Source of the DNA: Flavobacterium sp. N3904
GTDB lineage: Bacteria > Bacteroidota > Bacteroidia > Flavobacteriales > Flavobacteriaceae
Reading direction: 5' to 3'
Assembly: GCF_025947305.1 (NCBI RefSeq)
Contig: NZ_CP110009.1
Span: 2,645,501-2,709,500 of the forward strand
Length of the DNA: 64,000 bases
Part shown: positions 52,073-62,050 of the stretch, one piece after another
How positions within the stretch are numbered: the stretch's first letter is position 1
How the letters are laid out: every line of letters begins with the position of its first letter
The notes under the pieces: generated by a model
Seen by the model: only the letters and a program-made list of their open reading frames with translations
Database searches by the model: none
Told to the model about the DNA's origin: nothing
Translations under genes and position numbers: made by a program

Positions 52073-54721
52073 ATGGAAGGTAAAAAGTTGGCAATCGAAT
52101 TGGCCAAAAATTATTTGAGGGGAGAAGATATTTCAAATACAATTAACATTGATGAATTGTATGAAAATCTTACTCAATATGAGCAATATGGCTATGCAGC
52201 TGAAGTTTTGATGAAAAAAATTGCAGACAATGAAGCAGAGGGAACTGAAATAAAATTGTCTAAATATCAAGATTTAGCTGATAACGTCTACAAAGATTCG
52301 ACTTTGTCTTCGTACTTTAAATTTGATAAAGCCATCAACATACTTAAATCTTTTTGTGATTTAGAACACACCAAGAATTCTAGGACACTTGGTATTGCAG
52401 GTGAAATCTATAAAAACAAATGGAAGTTTGATCATCAGTTTCACAATTTATTGCAGTCTCGAGCTTATTACAAAAAAGGCTATTTGATTTGGAAAAACAA
52501 AATGCATAAATCCATCCAAACCGAAACCGATTGTGTCAATACTGCCGTAAATTATGCTCATCTCAATGAACTAATTGTAATTGAAAACTTAGAACGTCTC
52601 TCAGAAACTTCTGAAATTACCAGCGAAACCCTAGAGCGATTTGAAACGGCTCAAGCTACAAGGAGAGAAATTGTAGAAGCTTATTTAATCGATGCTGAAC
52701 AAGTCATTTTTTATGATGGAATTGATGCCAAAGAAAAATTATACGCAGCTTTAGCAGAAGCTTTCTTCGGCTTGCGAATGTATAAAAAAGCCCTTCATTT
52801 CATTAAACTTTATACCGAAGATAAAGCAGAGAATTGGAAAATAAAATCCTTTAGTAAACAAATTTATAATTTGGCCGATTACCAAAAAAAAGAAAAAAAT
52901 CAAATATCTACAAACAAAGATCCTTTTCATAAGAGCGAAATCTTAGATGAAGCTCAAAATGAATGTTTGAGAGCTTTAAATATTCAATTTGACCAAAAAG
53001 AGGGTGCAAATTCCGTAAAGCAAAAAGCACAAAACAAATTTGGATTGGGACTTTCTGGAGGGGGTTTTAGAGCGGCTTTATTTCATATAGGAGTTTTGGC
53101 AGCATTGGCCGAAAAAGGAAAATTAAAAGATATTGAAGTCATTTCGTGTGTTTCTGGAGGGTCAATCATAGGCACATTTTATTATCTAAAAATCAAACAA
53201 TTATTCGAAAGTAAGTCGGATAAGGATATTATTCAAGAAGATTACATTAAAATAATAAAAGAAATTGAAACAGAGTTTTTGGAAGCCGTTCAAAAAAACA
53301 TTCGGATGCGTTTGTTGACCAATTTTTCCAAGAATATAAAAATGTGGATGGGAGATTCCTATTCCCGTTCCAATCGATTGGGGGAATTGTACGAAGAGTT
53401 TTTCTATAAACCACTCATTGCAAAAGATTTAAAATTATGCAAACAGGATACTATTTGCATGAATGATTTATTTATTACTCCTTTTGGTACCGAAAATTTT
53501 AAATTAAGCAATGACAACTGGGAAAGGAAAAATAAAATTCCGCAGTTAATTCTAAATGCAACCGCAGTAAATACGGGACATAACTGGCAATTTACAGCTT
53601 CGTGGATGGGAGAACCACCAACTTATATTTCGGATGATTTTGATGTAAAACCCCGCTTAAGAAGGATGTACTATGAAAACGCTCCAGAGGAATATAAAAA
53701 ATTCAGATTGGGATATGCCGTTGCCGCTTCTTCTTGCGTTCCCGTTTTGTTTCAGCCTTTGGTACTTAAAAATTTGTATAAAAATATTGATTTAGAATTG
53801 ATTGATGGCGGTGTGCACGACAATCAGGGGATTGCTTCTATTTTGGAGCAAGAATGCAATGAAATTATTGTAAGTGATGGAAGTGCCCAAATGCCCGATG
53901 ACGCAAAAAATACAGGAAGTTCGGTTTCTTTGTTTTTTCGAGTTGATTCTATTTTGCAAGAGCGATTACGGGAAATTCAATTGTTGGATTTAAAATCGCG
54001 TAAATACACTTCAATTCTCAATAAACTTACAATTGTACATTTGAAAAATGGATTGGCACAACTTCCTGTAAGTTGGTTAAATTGTACAGATGTAAATCGA
54101 AGCATTCTATACGATAAGGAGGTTGAAGATGAAAATTCACTTTTGAAGTATGGTATTATGAAGAAAATCCAAAAAGGACTTAGTGAAGTAAGAACCGATT
54201 TGGATTCTTTCAATGATCTTGAGGCTTATGCATTAATGTATAGTGGTTACCAACAAATGATGCATGAAAACACTTCGCTAAATTTAAAAAGAGAAAACTG
54301 GAATTTTTTAAAAGTAGCTGAAAGTTGTACGCTTCCAGAAAAAGAAAAAAAACTTGTTAATCAATTGAAAGTAAGTAGTTTTGTTCCTTTTAAGATTGTT
54401 CGAATGTCGAAACCTTTTAGTTATTCTGTTTTGGGTATAGGTGTTTTGGTCCTAATTTATATTTTGTATGTATTGATTATCCATTGGAATAATACTGCTC
54501 CTTTGTATCAATTTGATGTTTCTTATAGTTTTATTGGACTAACATTGATTGTTTTTTTAGTTGGATTTTTGTCTAAATTTTTGGCCAAAGTGATCAATAT
54601 CGAAAGTGTGATTAAGAGAAAAGCGGCTCTGTTGCTGTTATTAACTGTTGGCTGCGTGTTTTTTAAAATTTATATTCAAATTTTCAACCCATTTTATAAT
54701 AAGTTAGGGAAAATAAAATAA
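52073..54721 (+). CDS. Patatin-like phospholipase with an N-terminal helical domain
   Basis: An 882-residue protein. The first 300 residues are helical and TPR-like, resembling the TRAFs-binding (DUF4071) region. The patatin domain (about 322-610) has the oxyanion loop GGGFR (329-333), nucleophile S361 in SCVSGGS, and D578 in LIDGGVHDN. Two or three C-terminal helices (about 780-875) should anchor it in the membrane. It is a standalone gene with no CD-NTase or similar neighbour, so a housekeeping lipid role is as likely as defence. Confidence 0.85.
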   Translation: MEGKKLAIELAKNYLRGEDISNTINIDELYENLTQYEQYGYAAEVLMKKIADNEAEGTEIKLSKYQDLADNVYKDSTLSSYFKFDKAINILKSFCDLEHTKNSRTLGIAGEIYKNKWKFDHQFHNLLQSRAYYKKGYLIWKNKMHKSIQTETDCVNTAVNYAHLNELIVIENLERLSETSEITSETLERFETAQATRREIVEAYLIDAEQVIFYDGIDAKEKLYAALAEAFFGLRMYKKALHFIKLYTEDKAENWKIKSFSKQIYNLADYQKKEKNQISTNKDPFHKSEILDEAQNECLRALNIQFDQKEGANSVKQKAQNKFGLGLSGGGFRAALFHIGVLAALAEKGKLKDIEVISCVSGGSIIGTFYYLKIKQLFESKSDKDIIQEDYIKIIKEIETEFLEAVQKNIRMRLLTNFSKNIKMWMGDSYSRSNRLGELYEEFFYKPLIAKDLKLCKQDTICMNDLFITPFGTENFKLSNDNWERKNKIPQLILNATAVNTGHNWQFTASWMGEPPTYISDDFDVKPRLRRMYYENAPEEYKKFRLGYAVAASSCVPVLFQPLVLKNLYKNIDLELIDGGVHDNQGIASILEQECNEIIVSDGSAQMPDDAKNTGSSVSLFFRVDSILQERLREIQLLDLKSRKYTSILNKLTIVHLKNGLAQLPVSWLNCTDVNRSILYDKEVEDENSLLKYGIMKKIQKGLSEVRTDLDSFNDLEAYALMYSGYQQMMHENTSLNLKRENWNFLKVAESCTLPEKEKKLVNQLKVSSFVPFKIVRMSKPFSYSVLGIGVLVLIYILYVLIIHWNNTAPLYQFDVSYSFIGLTLIVFLVGFLSKFLAKVINIESVIKRKAALLLLLTVGCVFFKIYIQIFNPFYNKLGKIK

Positions 54722-54952
54722 TTTACCATTCAAATTTCGAATTTGATTGGCTTTGCTTTTTCTTAATTATCGAGTCTCTTAAAAGTATTTATTTAGACTT
54801 ATTTTGTTTTGTATAATTTTCTGTATTCAAGTAATTTATGATGATTTAATCCGCAAAATTGCTTAAATTTGAGTGTAAAATATTCTTTATTTTATAAAGG
54901 CTAAATTTAATTTTTTTGGTTTAAAGTAGTTCTACATTTAAATTAGTATAGT

Positions 54953-55855
54953 ATGGCATTTATAGATTATTACAAGGTATTAGAAATTGATAAAAGCGCA
55001 ACGGAAGCCGATATAAAAAAGGCATACCGAAAATTAGCGCGCAAGTACCATCCTGATTTAAATCCAAACGATAAAGAAGCTGAAAGAAAATTTAAGGAAC
55101 TCAATGAAGCCAATGAAGTTTTGAGCCATCCTGAGAATCGTAAAAAATATGATCAGTATGGAGAAAATTGGCAACATGGCGAGGAATATGAAAAAGCACG
55201 ACAACAGCAACAGCAATATCAAAACAGTGGCGGTCAGCAAGGCGGTTTTGGAGGCTTTTCTGGAGGAGGAGATTATTCAGATTTTTTCGAGTCCATGTTT
55301 GGAGGAGGTGCTTCAAGAGGAAGAGGTCGAACAGCCGCTTTTAAAGGACAGGATTTTAATGCCGAATTGCACTTGGACTTAAAAGATGTTTATACTACTC
55401 ACAAACGTACGCTTACAATCAATGGAAAAAACATACGTTTGACCATTCCTGCCGGCGTTGAAAATGGTCAAGTTATAAAGATTTCTGGTCAAGGTGGTGA
55501 AGGAGCAAATGGTGGTTCTAAAGGGGATTTGTACCTTACTTTTACAATAGAAAATCATACTAATTTTAAATTGGACAAAAACAATTTATACACAACCGTT
55601 GATTTAAATTTATATACAGCCATTTTGGGAGGAGAAATTACCGCCAACACTTTTGACGGGAAAGTAAAATTAACCGTAAAACCGGGAACTCAAAATGGAA
55701 CCAAAGTCAAACTAAAAGGAAAAGGCTTTCCTATTTATAAAAAAGAAGGCGAATTTGGAGATTTATACATTTCCTATCAAATTGTAATCCCCACAAATCT
55801 TACTGAAAAAGAAAAAGGACTATTCATTGAACTTGCTAAGCTTAGAACGATATGA
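54953..55855 (+). CDS. cbpA: DnaJ-family co-chaperone (CbpA-like)
   Basis: A 300-residue Hsp40. It has a J-domain with HPD (33-35, KYHPDLNP), a Gly/Phe-rich segment (about 90-125) and a two-part C-terminal substrate-binding domain, but no zinc-finger Cys repeats. It stimulates DnaK and binds DNA in E. coli. Its stop overlaps the cbpM start (ATGA). Confidence 0.92.
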   Translation: MAFIDYYKVLEIDKSATEADIKKAYRKLARKYHPDLNPNDKEAERKFKELNEANEVLSHPENRKKYDQYGENWQHGEEYEKARQQQQQYQNSGGQQGGFGGFSGGGDYSDFFESMFGGGASRGRGRTAAFKGQDFNAELHLDLKDVYTTHKRTLTINGKNIRLTIPAGVENGQVIKISGQGGEGANGGSKGDLYLTFTIENHTNFKLDKNNLYTTVDLNLYTAILGGEITANTFDGKVKLTVKPGTQNGTKVKLKGKGFPIYKKEGEFGDLYISYQIVIPTNLTEKEKGLFIELAKLRTI

Positions 55856-56145
55856 GAACCGATAACTTAATACTTTTAAAAGCAGTTAGCTCTCATTATC
55901 AAATAGAGCTTTCTTTCTTTACTCATCTTAATGATTTAGGATTAATTGAAATTGAAATTATGGAAGAATCTCCTTATATTCACGAAAATCAAATGCATAA
56001 TTTGGAAAGAATGATTCGAATACACCACGAATTGGAAGTGAATCCGGAAGGAATTGATGTTGTTTTTAATCTTTTACAGAAAATTGAACATTTGAAAAAA
56101 GATTTGATTGCAACTCAAAACAGACTTCGATTATATGAAAGTTAG
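55852..56145 (+). CDS. cbpM: Chaperone modulator CbpM-like
   Basis: A 97-residue helical protein with a MerR-like front ([40 protein letters not shown]). CbpM binds the J-domain of CbpA and restrains it. The 4-bp overlap with cbpA keeps production coupled. Confidence 0.85.
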   Translation: MRTDNLILLKAVSSHYQIELSFFTHLNDLGLIEIEIMEESPYIHENQMHNLERMIRIHHELEVNPEGIDVVFNLLQKIEHLKKDLIATQNRLRLYES

Positions 56146-56248
56146 ATTCCTCATAAGATTTATTTTGGAACTAATATTACAAAGAAACTTAATGGAATAT
56201 TTGTAAAGTGCGAGTGTCATTAGTAGTAGAAATTAATTTATAAACTGC

Positions 56249-57031
56249 ATGGATAGTATTTATAGAATTATAGAATTATTCAAAGCTTTTCTTCTAGAAA
56301 TTGGCGAATTGTCCTATTTTGCAGGCCGTTTTTTTAAAGAAGTTTTCAAACCTCCTTTAGAATTTAAAGAATTTCTCAGACAGTGTTATAATATGGGAAA
56401 CCGATCTTTACTGCTAGTAGGGGTCACGGGTTTTATTATAGGATTGGTTTTTACTTTGCAGTCTAGACCCACTTTGCAGCAATTTGGTGCTGTTTCCTGG
56501 ATTCCTGCCATGGTGAGTGTCTCTATCATTAGAGAAATTGGGCCTATTATTACAGCGTTAATTTGTGCGGGTCGAATAGGTTCTGGAATTGGAGCCGAAT
56601 TGGGTTCAATGCGTGTTACAGAACAAATCGACGCGATGGAAGTTTCTGGTACAAACCCTTTTAAATATTTGGTTGTTACTCGAATATTAGCCACCACTTT
56701 AATGCTTCCCGTTTTAGTTTTTTTTGGTGATGCAGTAGCCCTTTTGGGTTCGTTTTTGGTCGAAAATCTAAAAGGAGATGTATCCCTTTTGCTGTATTTA
56801 ACACAGGTTTTTAATCATCTTGAATTTTTTGATGTTATACCTTCAACCATAAAAACATTCTTTTTTGGTTTTGCCATAGGCTTGGTCGGATGTTTTAAAG
56901 GATATTATTGTAACAAAGGAACTGCAGGAGTAGGGCTTGCCGCAAACTCAGCAGTAGTGTTTTCATCGATGTTGCTTTTTATAATAGATTTTATAGCTGT
57001 TTTTGTTTCTAATATTTTTTATGATGTCTGA
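56249..57031 (+). CDS. mlaE: MlaE-family ABC transporter permease
   Basis: A 260-residue inner-membrane permease with five or six helices. The motif SIIREIGPIITALICAGRIG and IGAELGSMRVTEQIDAMEV is the MlaE coupling region. It moves phospholipids between membranes with MlaF and MlaD. The end overlaps the ATPase gene. Confidence 0.92.
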   Translation: MDSIYRIIELFKAFLLEIGELSYFAGRFFKEVFKPPLEFKEFLRQCYNMGNRSLLLVGVTGFIIGLVFTLQSRPTLQQFGAVSWIPAMVSVSIIREIGPIITALICAGRIGSGIGAELGSMRVTEQIDAMEVSGTNPFKYLVVTRILATTLMLPVLVFFGDAVALLGSFLVENLKGDVSLLLYLTQVFNHLEFFDVIPSTIKTFFFGFAIGLVGCFKGYYCNKGTAGVGLAANSAVVFSSMLLFIIDFIAVFVSNIFYDV

Positions 57032-57788
57032 TACTTTCCAACCAAATTCGACTGCAACAAATCCAATTATTATAATTAAAGATTTGAAAAAAAGCTATGG
57101 TGAAAATCATGTTTTGAATGGGTTTAATATGGAGTTGAATGAAGGAGAGAATTTGGTCATTATGGGCAAATCGGGTTCAGGTAAATCGGTAATGATAAAA
57201 TGCTTGATTGGATTGGATCAGCCCGATAGCGGGAGTATAGAAGTAATGGGAAAAAATATTCTCGCCCTTTCCAGAGAAGCACTAGACGAACTTCGAACCG
57301 AAGTGGGTTTTCTATTTCAAGGTAGTGCTCTCTATGATTCGATGTCAGTACGCGAAAATCTGGAATTTCCTTTGCGAAGACACACCAAAAAATTTGGATA
57401 TATAAAAGATACCACCCCATTAGTTATGGAGGCGTTAGAAAGTGTTGGCCTTGCCAATACTATAGATTTAATGCCCAATGAGCTTTCGGGCGGAATGAAA
57501 CGAAGAATTGCTTTGGCAAGAACTTTAATTTTATTACCAAAAATTATCTTGTATGACGAACCCACAACAGGATTGGATCCTATTACATCCAAAGAAATTC
57601 TATTGTTGATGAAGTCTATTCAAAAAAAATACAACACTTCGTCTATAATTATAACACACGATGTGGATTGTGCTAGAATGATATCCAATCGAATGATTTT
57701 ATTAATTGATGGAATAAATTATGCTGAAGGAACTTTTGAAAGTTTATCAATTTCTAAAGATCCAAAAGTACAAGCTTTCTTTAAATAA
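57021..57788 (+). CDS. mlaF: MlaF-family ABC transporter ATPase
   Basis: A 255-residue ATPase from ATG 57021; the frame could run to a TTG at 57003, but MMSDTFQPNS is the credible start. Walker A is GKSGSGKSVM, the signature LSGGMKRRIALAR and Walker B ILYDEPTTGLD. It overlaps mlaE by 11 bp and forms the mlaEF-D transport operon. Confidence 0.93.
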   Translation: MMSDTFQPNSTATNPIIIIKDLKKSYGENHVLNGFNMELNEGENLVIMGKSGSGKSVMIKCLIGLDQPDSGSIEVMGKNILALSREALDELRTEVGFLFQGSALYDSMSVRENLEFPLRRHTKKFGYIKDTTPLVMEALESVGLANTIDLMPNELSGGMKRRIALARTLILLPKIILYDEPTTGLDPITSKEILLLMKSIQKKYNTSSIIITHDVDCARMISNRMILLIDGINYAEGTFESLSISKDPKVQAFFK

Positions 57789-57984
57789 GTTTAAAGGTTT
57801 AAAGTTTAAGGTTTAAGAGTTTAAAAGTTACTGAGAGTCAAGAATTTGGATCAAAGAAAAATAGTGTTGATAATATTAAAAAAAATAGCTTTATAAGTTC
57901 GTAAATACGACTAAATTAATTTAGCATTTGGAAGCAATTATTAACTTTTAGATACTTAGGAACTTAGTATCTTAGAAACTAATA
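57784..57984. repeat. Simple-word repeat gap between mlaF and mlaD
   Basis: Direct GTTTAAAGTTTAAGG-type words fill 57787-57826, and TACTTAGGAACTTAGTATC-type words near 57951-57977 can fold. The gap of 200 bp is long for this otherwise tight operon. Confidence 0.6.
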
Positions 57985-57992
57985 TAAAAAAA

Positions 57993-58970
57993 ATGGAAAA
58001 AACAGCTTCAGAAAAAATCAAATTGGCTCTTTTTGTAATCATAGGGGGGATACTCTTCGTATTGGTGGTTTATTTTATTGGCAACAAGCAAAAAATGTTT
58101 GGAAAAACCGATCATATAACAGCTGTTTTTAATAATGTTAATGGTCTGCAATTGGGAAATAACGTTCGGTATTCGGGTATAAATGTTGGTACCGTTCGAG
58201 GCATCGAAATGATTAATGATTCTACCATAAATGTAGATTTGATTATCGATAAATCTATTTTTCCGCATATCAAAAAAAATGCTGTTGCAACTATTGGTTC
58301 TGATGGATTGGTAGGAAGCATGGTCATCAATATCATTCCAGGCAAAGGAAATCAACCGCAAATCCAGCCTGGAGATGTCATTCAATCGTTAGGACGTATT
58401 CGAACTGATGAACTGTTGAGTACTTTGAGTGTGACCAATAAAAATGCTGCTTTACTTACAGCCGATTTACTTAAAATAACCAAAGAAATAACGAAAGGAA
58501 AAGGAACTGTAGGTACTTTGGTCAACGACACTCTTATGGCTTCAGATTTGAAACAAACGATGCAATATCTCAAAATGACAACCCAAGGAACGGCTACAAC
58601 TGTTGATAATTTGAATAAAATTGTCGTATCGTTAAATGATAAAAATAGTGTAATTGGAGTCCTTAAAGATACGGCTGTAGCCAATAAATTAAAAAAAATA
58701 ATTGTTAATTTAGACAATTCAAGTAATGAAATTAACAAAGTAGTAACCAATTTAAACGGAACTATTTTGAATATGAAAAATGGAAAAGGAGCTATAAATT
58801 ATTTGTCGAATGACCCAAAACTGGTAAAGAAAATAGATTCTACAATGACGAATATAAATCAGGCCAGTATAAAATTAAACGAAGATTTAGAAGCTCTAAA
58901 AAGTAATTTTTTGTTTCGAGGATACTTCAAACAACAAGAAAAAGAGAAAAAGAAAGCGCTAAAAAATTAA
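57993..58970 (+). CDS. mlaD: MlaD-family (MCE) substrate-binding protein
   Basis: A 325-residue protein with an N-terminal anchor helix (about 10-30, LALFVIIGGILFVLVVYFIG) and an MCE domain (about 38-120, FNNVNGLQLGNNVRYSGINV). The long helical tail (about 150-310) may reach across the periplasm. It binds phospholipids for MlaEF. Confidence 0.9.
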   Translation: MEKTASEKIKLALFVIIGGILFVLVVYFIGNKQKMFGKTDHITAVFNNVNGLQLGNNVRYSGINVGTVRGIEMINDSTINVDLIIDKSIFPHIKKNAVATIGSDGLVGSMVINIIPGKGNQPQIQPGDVIQSLGRIRTDELLSTLSVTNKNAALLTADLLKITKEITKGKGTVGTLVNDTLMASDLKQTMQYLKMTTQGTATTVDNLNKIVVSLNDKNSVIGVLKDTAVANKLKKIIVNLDNSSNEINKVVTNLNGTILNMKNGKGAINYLSNDPKLVKKIDSTMTNINQASIKLNEDLEALKSNFLFRGYFKQQEKEKKKALKN

Positions 58971-58978
58971 TTAAAAAA

Positions 58979-60148
58979 TCAACGATTCCAACTTTGGCCA
59001 AAAACCACATAATAGCCCCAACTGTCCGGGCCTTTTGCAATATCAATACCGGTTCTTAATCCGAAAGCTCTGGCCAGATAATATCGAAAACCGGTTCCGT
59101 AATTATAAACTGTTGTTCCAGAATTAAAATTTTGAGTTTTGCTAATTGCTTTTCCAATTCCTCCAAAACCTACAATACTCCAGCGAAAGCTTAGATCAAA
59201 ACGTTGTTCAGTTTCAAGCACCAGTGTCGTTTCTCCTTGATAACGTGCCGTAGGGATTCCTTGCATATCAATATCCGGCAAAAGATAAAAAGGAGTTTCT
59301 CCAAAAGCTTGTTGCGCATCAAAGTGTAAACCACTTATCCAATTTGACTTTATTGGGATAAACCAATTGATGTATCCATGCAATCGCTCGTATTTATAAT
59401 CGCTTCCAGTCCAATTGTCATCAACGCTAAAAAGTAAATTTACTTTATAACCTTTATCTGGCGTAAAGATGGTGTTTCTAGTGTCATAGTCTAAGAACAT
59501 TCCCAAAGACCCAACTTTGCTATTTAAATCTTTTGCAGTAATGTAATCCGGTAAATCTTCTTTGAAATCTGGCTTAAGGATATTTTTTGAATATAAATAC
59601 TGCATGCCCAAATATACATTCTCTTTATTTATTTTTTTTGAAACAGAAAGAAAAATTGGTACTGCTTTAATATTAAATTCCAATTTTTCTTCACCAACAA
59701 CTTCAAATTGATGGTAATAATCGATATTAATGTTATTGTATCCAGTAGCAATTTTATATTTTAGGCCAAGACTTGGAAAACTACCCATTCTAAATAAATC
59801 GGTTCCCCAACTTTTGTTTGCGGTATACATTGCAAAACCACCCGTGATGTCTGGAGGAATGTAGCCTTTATAGCCTTCGGGTCTTTTTTTGGGTGTAATA
59901 AAGACAGGGGCAATTGCACCTCCAAAACCACCCAAAGCAGGTTGTGTTATGAGTATAGGAATTGGGACAAATCCGTGGGCTTTTATGATGTAATTGCTTA
60001 AATCAAGTTTGCCGTCTAAGGTGTCCTTCAGCATTTCCCATTTGCTTTCTTTTGTAACTTGGGCTGAGCAGATAAATGATGACAACAAAAAAGAAAAAAT
60101 GAGGTAAAATTTAAAATAGACAGATTTGAGTGTTGAGGTATATCCCAT
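58979..60148 (-). CDS. BamA/TamA-type outer-membrane barrel protein
   Basis: A 389-residue exported protein. The start MGYTSTLKSVYFKFYL (60148) is chosen over the longer frame at 60181 because the -7 box at 60184-60191 would place transcription start at or after the upper ATG. The signal peptide ends ICSAQ. The mature part is beta-barrel-like with aromatic turns and ends YYVVFGQSWNR. It resembles the 16-stranded barrel of surface-antigen (Bac_surface_Ag) proteins without POTRA domains. Function unknown; it ends 8 bp from mlaD. Confidence 0.7.
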   Translation of the reverse strand: MGYTSTLKSVYFKFYLIFSFLLSSFICSAQVTKESKWEMLKDTLDGKLDLSNYIIKAHGFVPIPILITQPALGGFGGAIAPVFITPKKRPEGYKGYIPPDITGGFAMYTANKSWGTDLFRMGSFPSLGLKYKIATGYNNINIDYYHQFEVVGEEKLEFNIKAVPIFLSVSKKINKENVYLGMQYLYSKNILKPDFKEDLPDYITAKDLNSKVGSLGMFLDYDTRNTIFTPDKGYKVNLLFSVDDNWTGSDYKYERLHGYINWFIPIKSNWISGLHFDAQQAFGETPFYLLPDIDMQGIPTARYQGETTLVLETEQRFDLSFRWSIVGFGGIGKAISKTQNFNSGTTVYNYGTGFRYYLARAFGLRTGIDIAKGPDSWGYYVVFGQSWNR

Positions 60149-60183
60149 TCTGAAAACAAATTTGTGGTTGGAAACAGTCATCT

Positions 60184-60214
60184 CAAATTTAAAGATAATT
60201 TTCCTGCTTTCAAA
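60184..60214 (-). promoter_or_regulatory. Consensus promoter (TTTG-N19-TAnnTTTG)
   Basis: On the minus strand TTTG (60214-60211), exactly 19 bp and TAAATTTG (60191-60184) match the Flavobacterium consensus at all positions. It drives the BamA-like gene, and its position argues for the internal start codon at 60148. Confidence 0.8.
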
Positions 60215-60422
60215 TTGTAATGTTCAATTTTATAAAAAATATGTTTATTTAATCTTTAATTCGAAAATCGAATTATTCAAAGGTAAATTTTATCCAAGTA
60301 ATCTTATTACTATAAACTTCAGTTAATTTTTTTTGAAGCAACCTTTAAAATACAAATATACCAGATTTAAAGTGGCATGAATTTTGTAAAACGTTTAATT
60401 ATTAATCATTTAAAAAAAGAAT

Positions 60423-60827
60423 ATGAAAAAAATTGCTTTAGTCCTATTAGTTATTATAGGTATAACTGCTTGTAGCTCTGATGACGGTTACAATTATCAT
60501 TATGAGACGCTTCCTGTTGCAACTTATCAGGTGCCAGACACATTTGAATTAGGTAAAACCTATGAAATTAAAATGAAATACCTTAGACCTTCAACTTGTT
60601 ATAAATATACAGGTATTTATTTTGACAAAGATTTCAGTACGAGAACAATTGCTATTGACAATTTGATTGTAGAAGATCCAACTTGTAAAACTTTAGTTTC
60701 AGACTCGATTGCTGTTTCTTTTAATTTTTTGGTAGTCAATAAAGAACCGTATACTTTTAAATTTTATAAAGGTGAAGATGCAGACGGTAAAAATATTTTT
60801 GATGAAGTAGTAATACCAGTGAAGTAG
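60423..60827 (+). CDS. Small lipoprotein of unknown function
   Basis: A 134-residue lipoprotein, with lipobox GITACSS (Cys17), a short linker and a compact beta domain (FELGKTYEIKMKYLRPSTCY to the end). Two further cysteines (STCYKY, PTCKTL) may form a disulfide. No family is recognised. Confidence 0.75.
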   Translation: MKKIALVLLVIIGITACSSDDGYNYHYETLPVATYQVPDTFELGKTYEIKMKYLRPSTCYKYTGIYFDKDFSTRTIAIDNLIVEDPTCKTLVSDSIAVSFNFLVVNKEPYTFKFYKGEDADGKNIFDEVVIPVK

Positions 60828-60924
60828 TTTAAAATTTATTCATGATCTCAAAGGTGCTATGACTAAAAGTTTTCTCTATTTGAGTCTCTGCATCTTTGAG
60901 TTTTCTTTTTTTTGTATTATAAAT

Positions 60925-62046
60925 TTAAATGCTTTTTAAAGCTTCAATTAATAAATCAACTTCTTCTTTGGTGTTGAAATGACTAAATGAAATACGAAGG
61001 CTAGGTTTTTTCAAATCACTTTCGGATAGCATTTCTGCCAAAACATGTGAGGGTCTGATACTTCCCGATTGACAGGCGCTTCCTCTAGCAATTGCAATTC
61101 CCTTCATATCCAAATTGAATAAAAGCATGGATGTTTTACTTTCGTCAAAAGGCAAAATAACATTGAGTAAATTGTAAAAAGTATTTTCTCCGTTAATTTT
61201 AAAACCAGGAAAATCAAGGCTTAATCGTTCAACTAAATAGCTTTTTACTACCGAAATGTGATTTCTGTCTGCTTCCAAATTGTTAATAGAAAGTTCCAGG
61301 GCTTTTGCCATTCCCGCAATTTGATGTACAGCTTCGGTTCCCGGACGTTGTCCTTTTTCTTGTTCTCCTCCAAAAAACAAGGGTTGCAATCCGGAATTTT
61401 TTCGAACAAAAGCAAAGCCAACACCCTTTGGCCCATGAAATTTATGTGCACTCGCTACGATAAAATCAATAGGTAATTTTTGCAAATCAATAGCAGTCTT
61501 TCCAATAGATTGCACGGTATCTGAATGGAATAAGGTATTATGCTCTTGACAAATTTGACTCACTTTTTCCAAATCCAAAATGGTTCCGGTTTCGTTATTG
61601 ACATGCATTAAGGAAACCAAAGTCTTTTTTTCATCGGATAATAATTCAACCAAATGAGTCAAATCTATTTCTCCATTTGGTTTTACTTTCACAAAATCAA
61701 CTTGAATTCCATATTCATACTGCAAAGCTTGAGCAGTATACAATACGGCATGATGCTCTATTTTGCTGGTAATAATTCGTTCTACTTTCAAATCTTTTAC
61801 TGCAGATTGTAGAATCCAATTGTTGGCTTCGGTTCCACAAGAAGTAAAAATAATTTCTTGTGCAGTAGCATTTATTTGTTTGGCAATTGATTTTCTAGAA
61901 AGTTCCAGTATGTTTTTGGCAGAGCGTCCTAAACTATGGGTAGAGGATGGATTGCCATAATCCTCGGTCATGACTTTGGTCATTTCCAAAATTACTTCGG
62001 GATGGATTGGAGTTGTAGAAGCGTTATCGAAATATACTTTTTTCAT
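60925..62046 (-). CDS. Cysteine desulfurase family protein (NifS/IscS-like)
   Basis: A 373-residue fold-type I PLP enzyme from ATG 62046 (MKKVYFDNASTTPIHP); the nine residues upstream in frame are not expected. The Schiff-base lysine is K202 in SAHKFHGPKG and the persulfide Cys is C325 in RGSACQSGS. It supplies sulphur for iron-sulphur clusters or tRNA thiolation; no isc or suf partners are adjacent. Confidence 0.9.
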   Translation of the reverse strand: MKKVYFDNASTTPIHPEVILEMTKVMTEDYGNPSSTHSLGRSAKNILELSRKSIAKQINATAQEIIFTSCGTEANNWILQSAVKDLKVERIITSKIEHHAVLYTAQALQYEYGIQVDFVKVKPNGEIDLTHLVELLSDEKKTLVSLMHVNNETGTILDLEKVSQICQEHNTLFHSDTVQSIGKTAIDLQKLPIDFIVASAHKFHGPKGVGFAFVRKNSGLQPLFFGGEQEKGQRPGTEAVHQIAGMAKALELSINNLEADRNHISVVKSYLVERLSLDFPGFKINGENTFYNLLNVILPFDESKTSMLLFNLDMKGIAIARGSACQSGSIRPSHVLAEMLSESDLKKPSLRISFSHFNTKEEVDLLIEALKSI

Positions 62047-62050
62047 GGTT

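Noticed and set aside
52073..54721. A CBASS-type defence operon
   Set aside because: No CD-NTase or accessory gene is next to the patatin-like gene.
58382..58750. A 122-codon minus-strand frame
   Set aside because: It is antisense to mlaD and has no motif.
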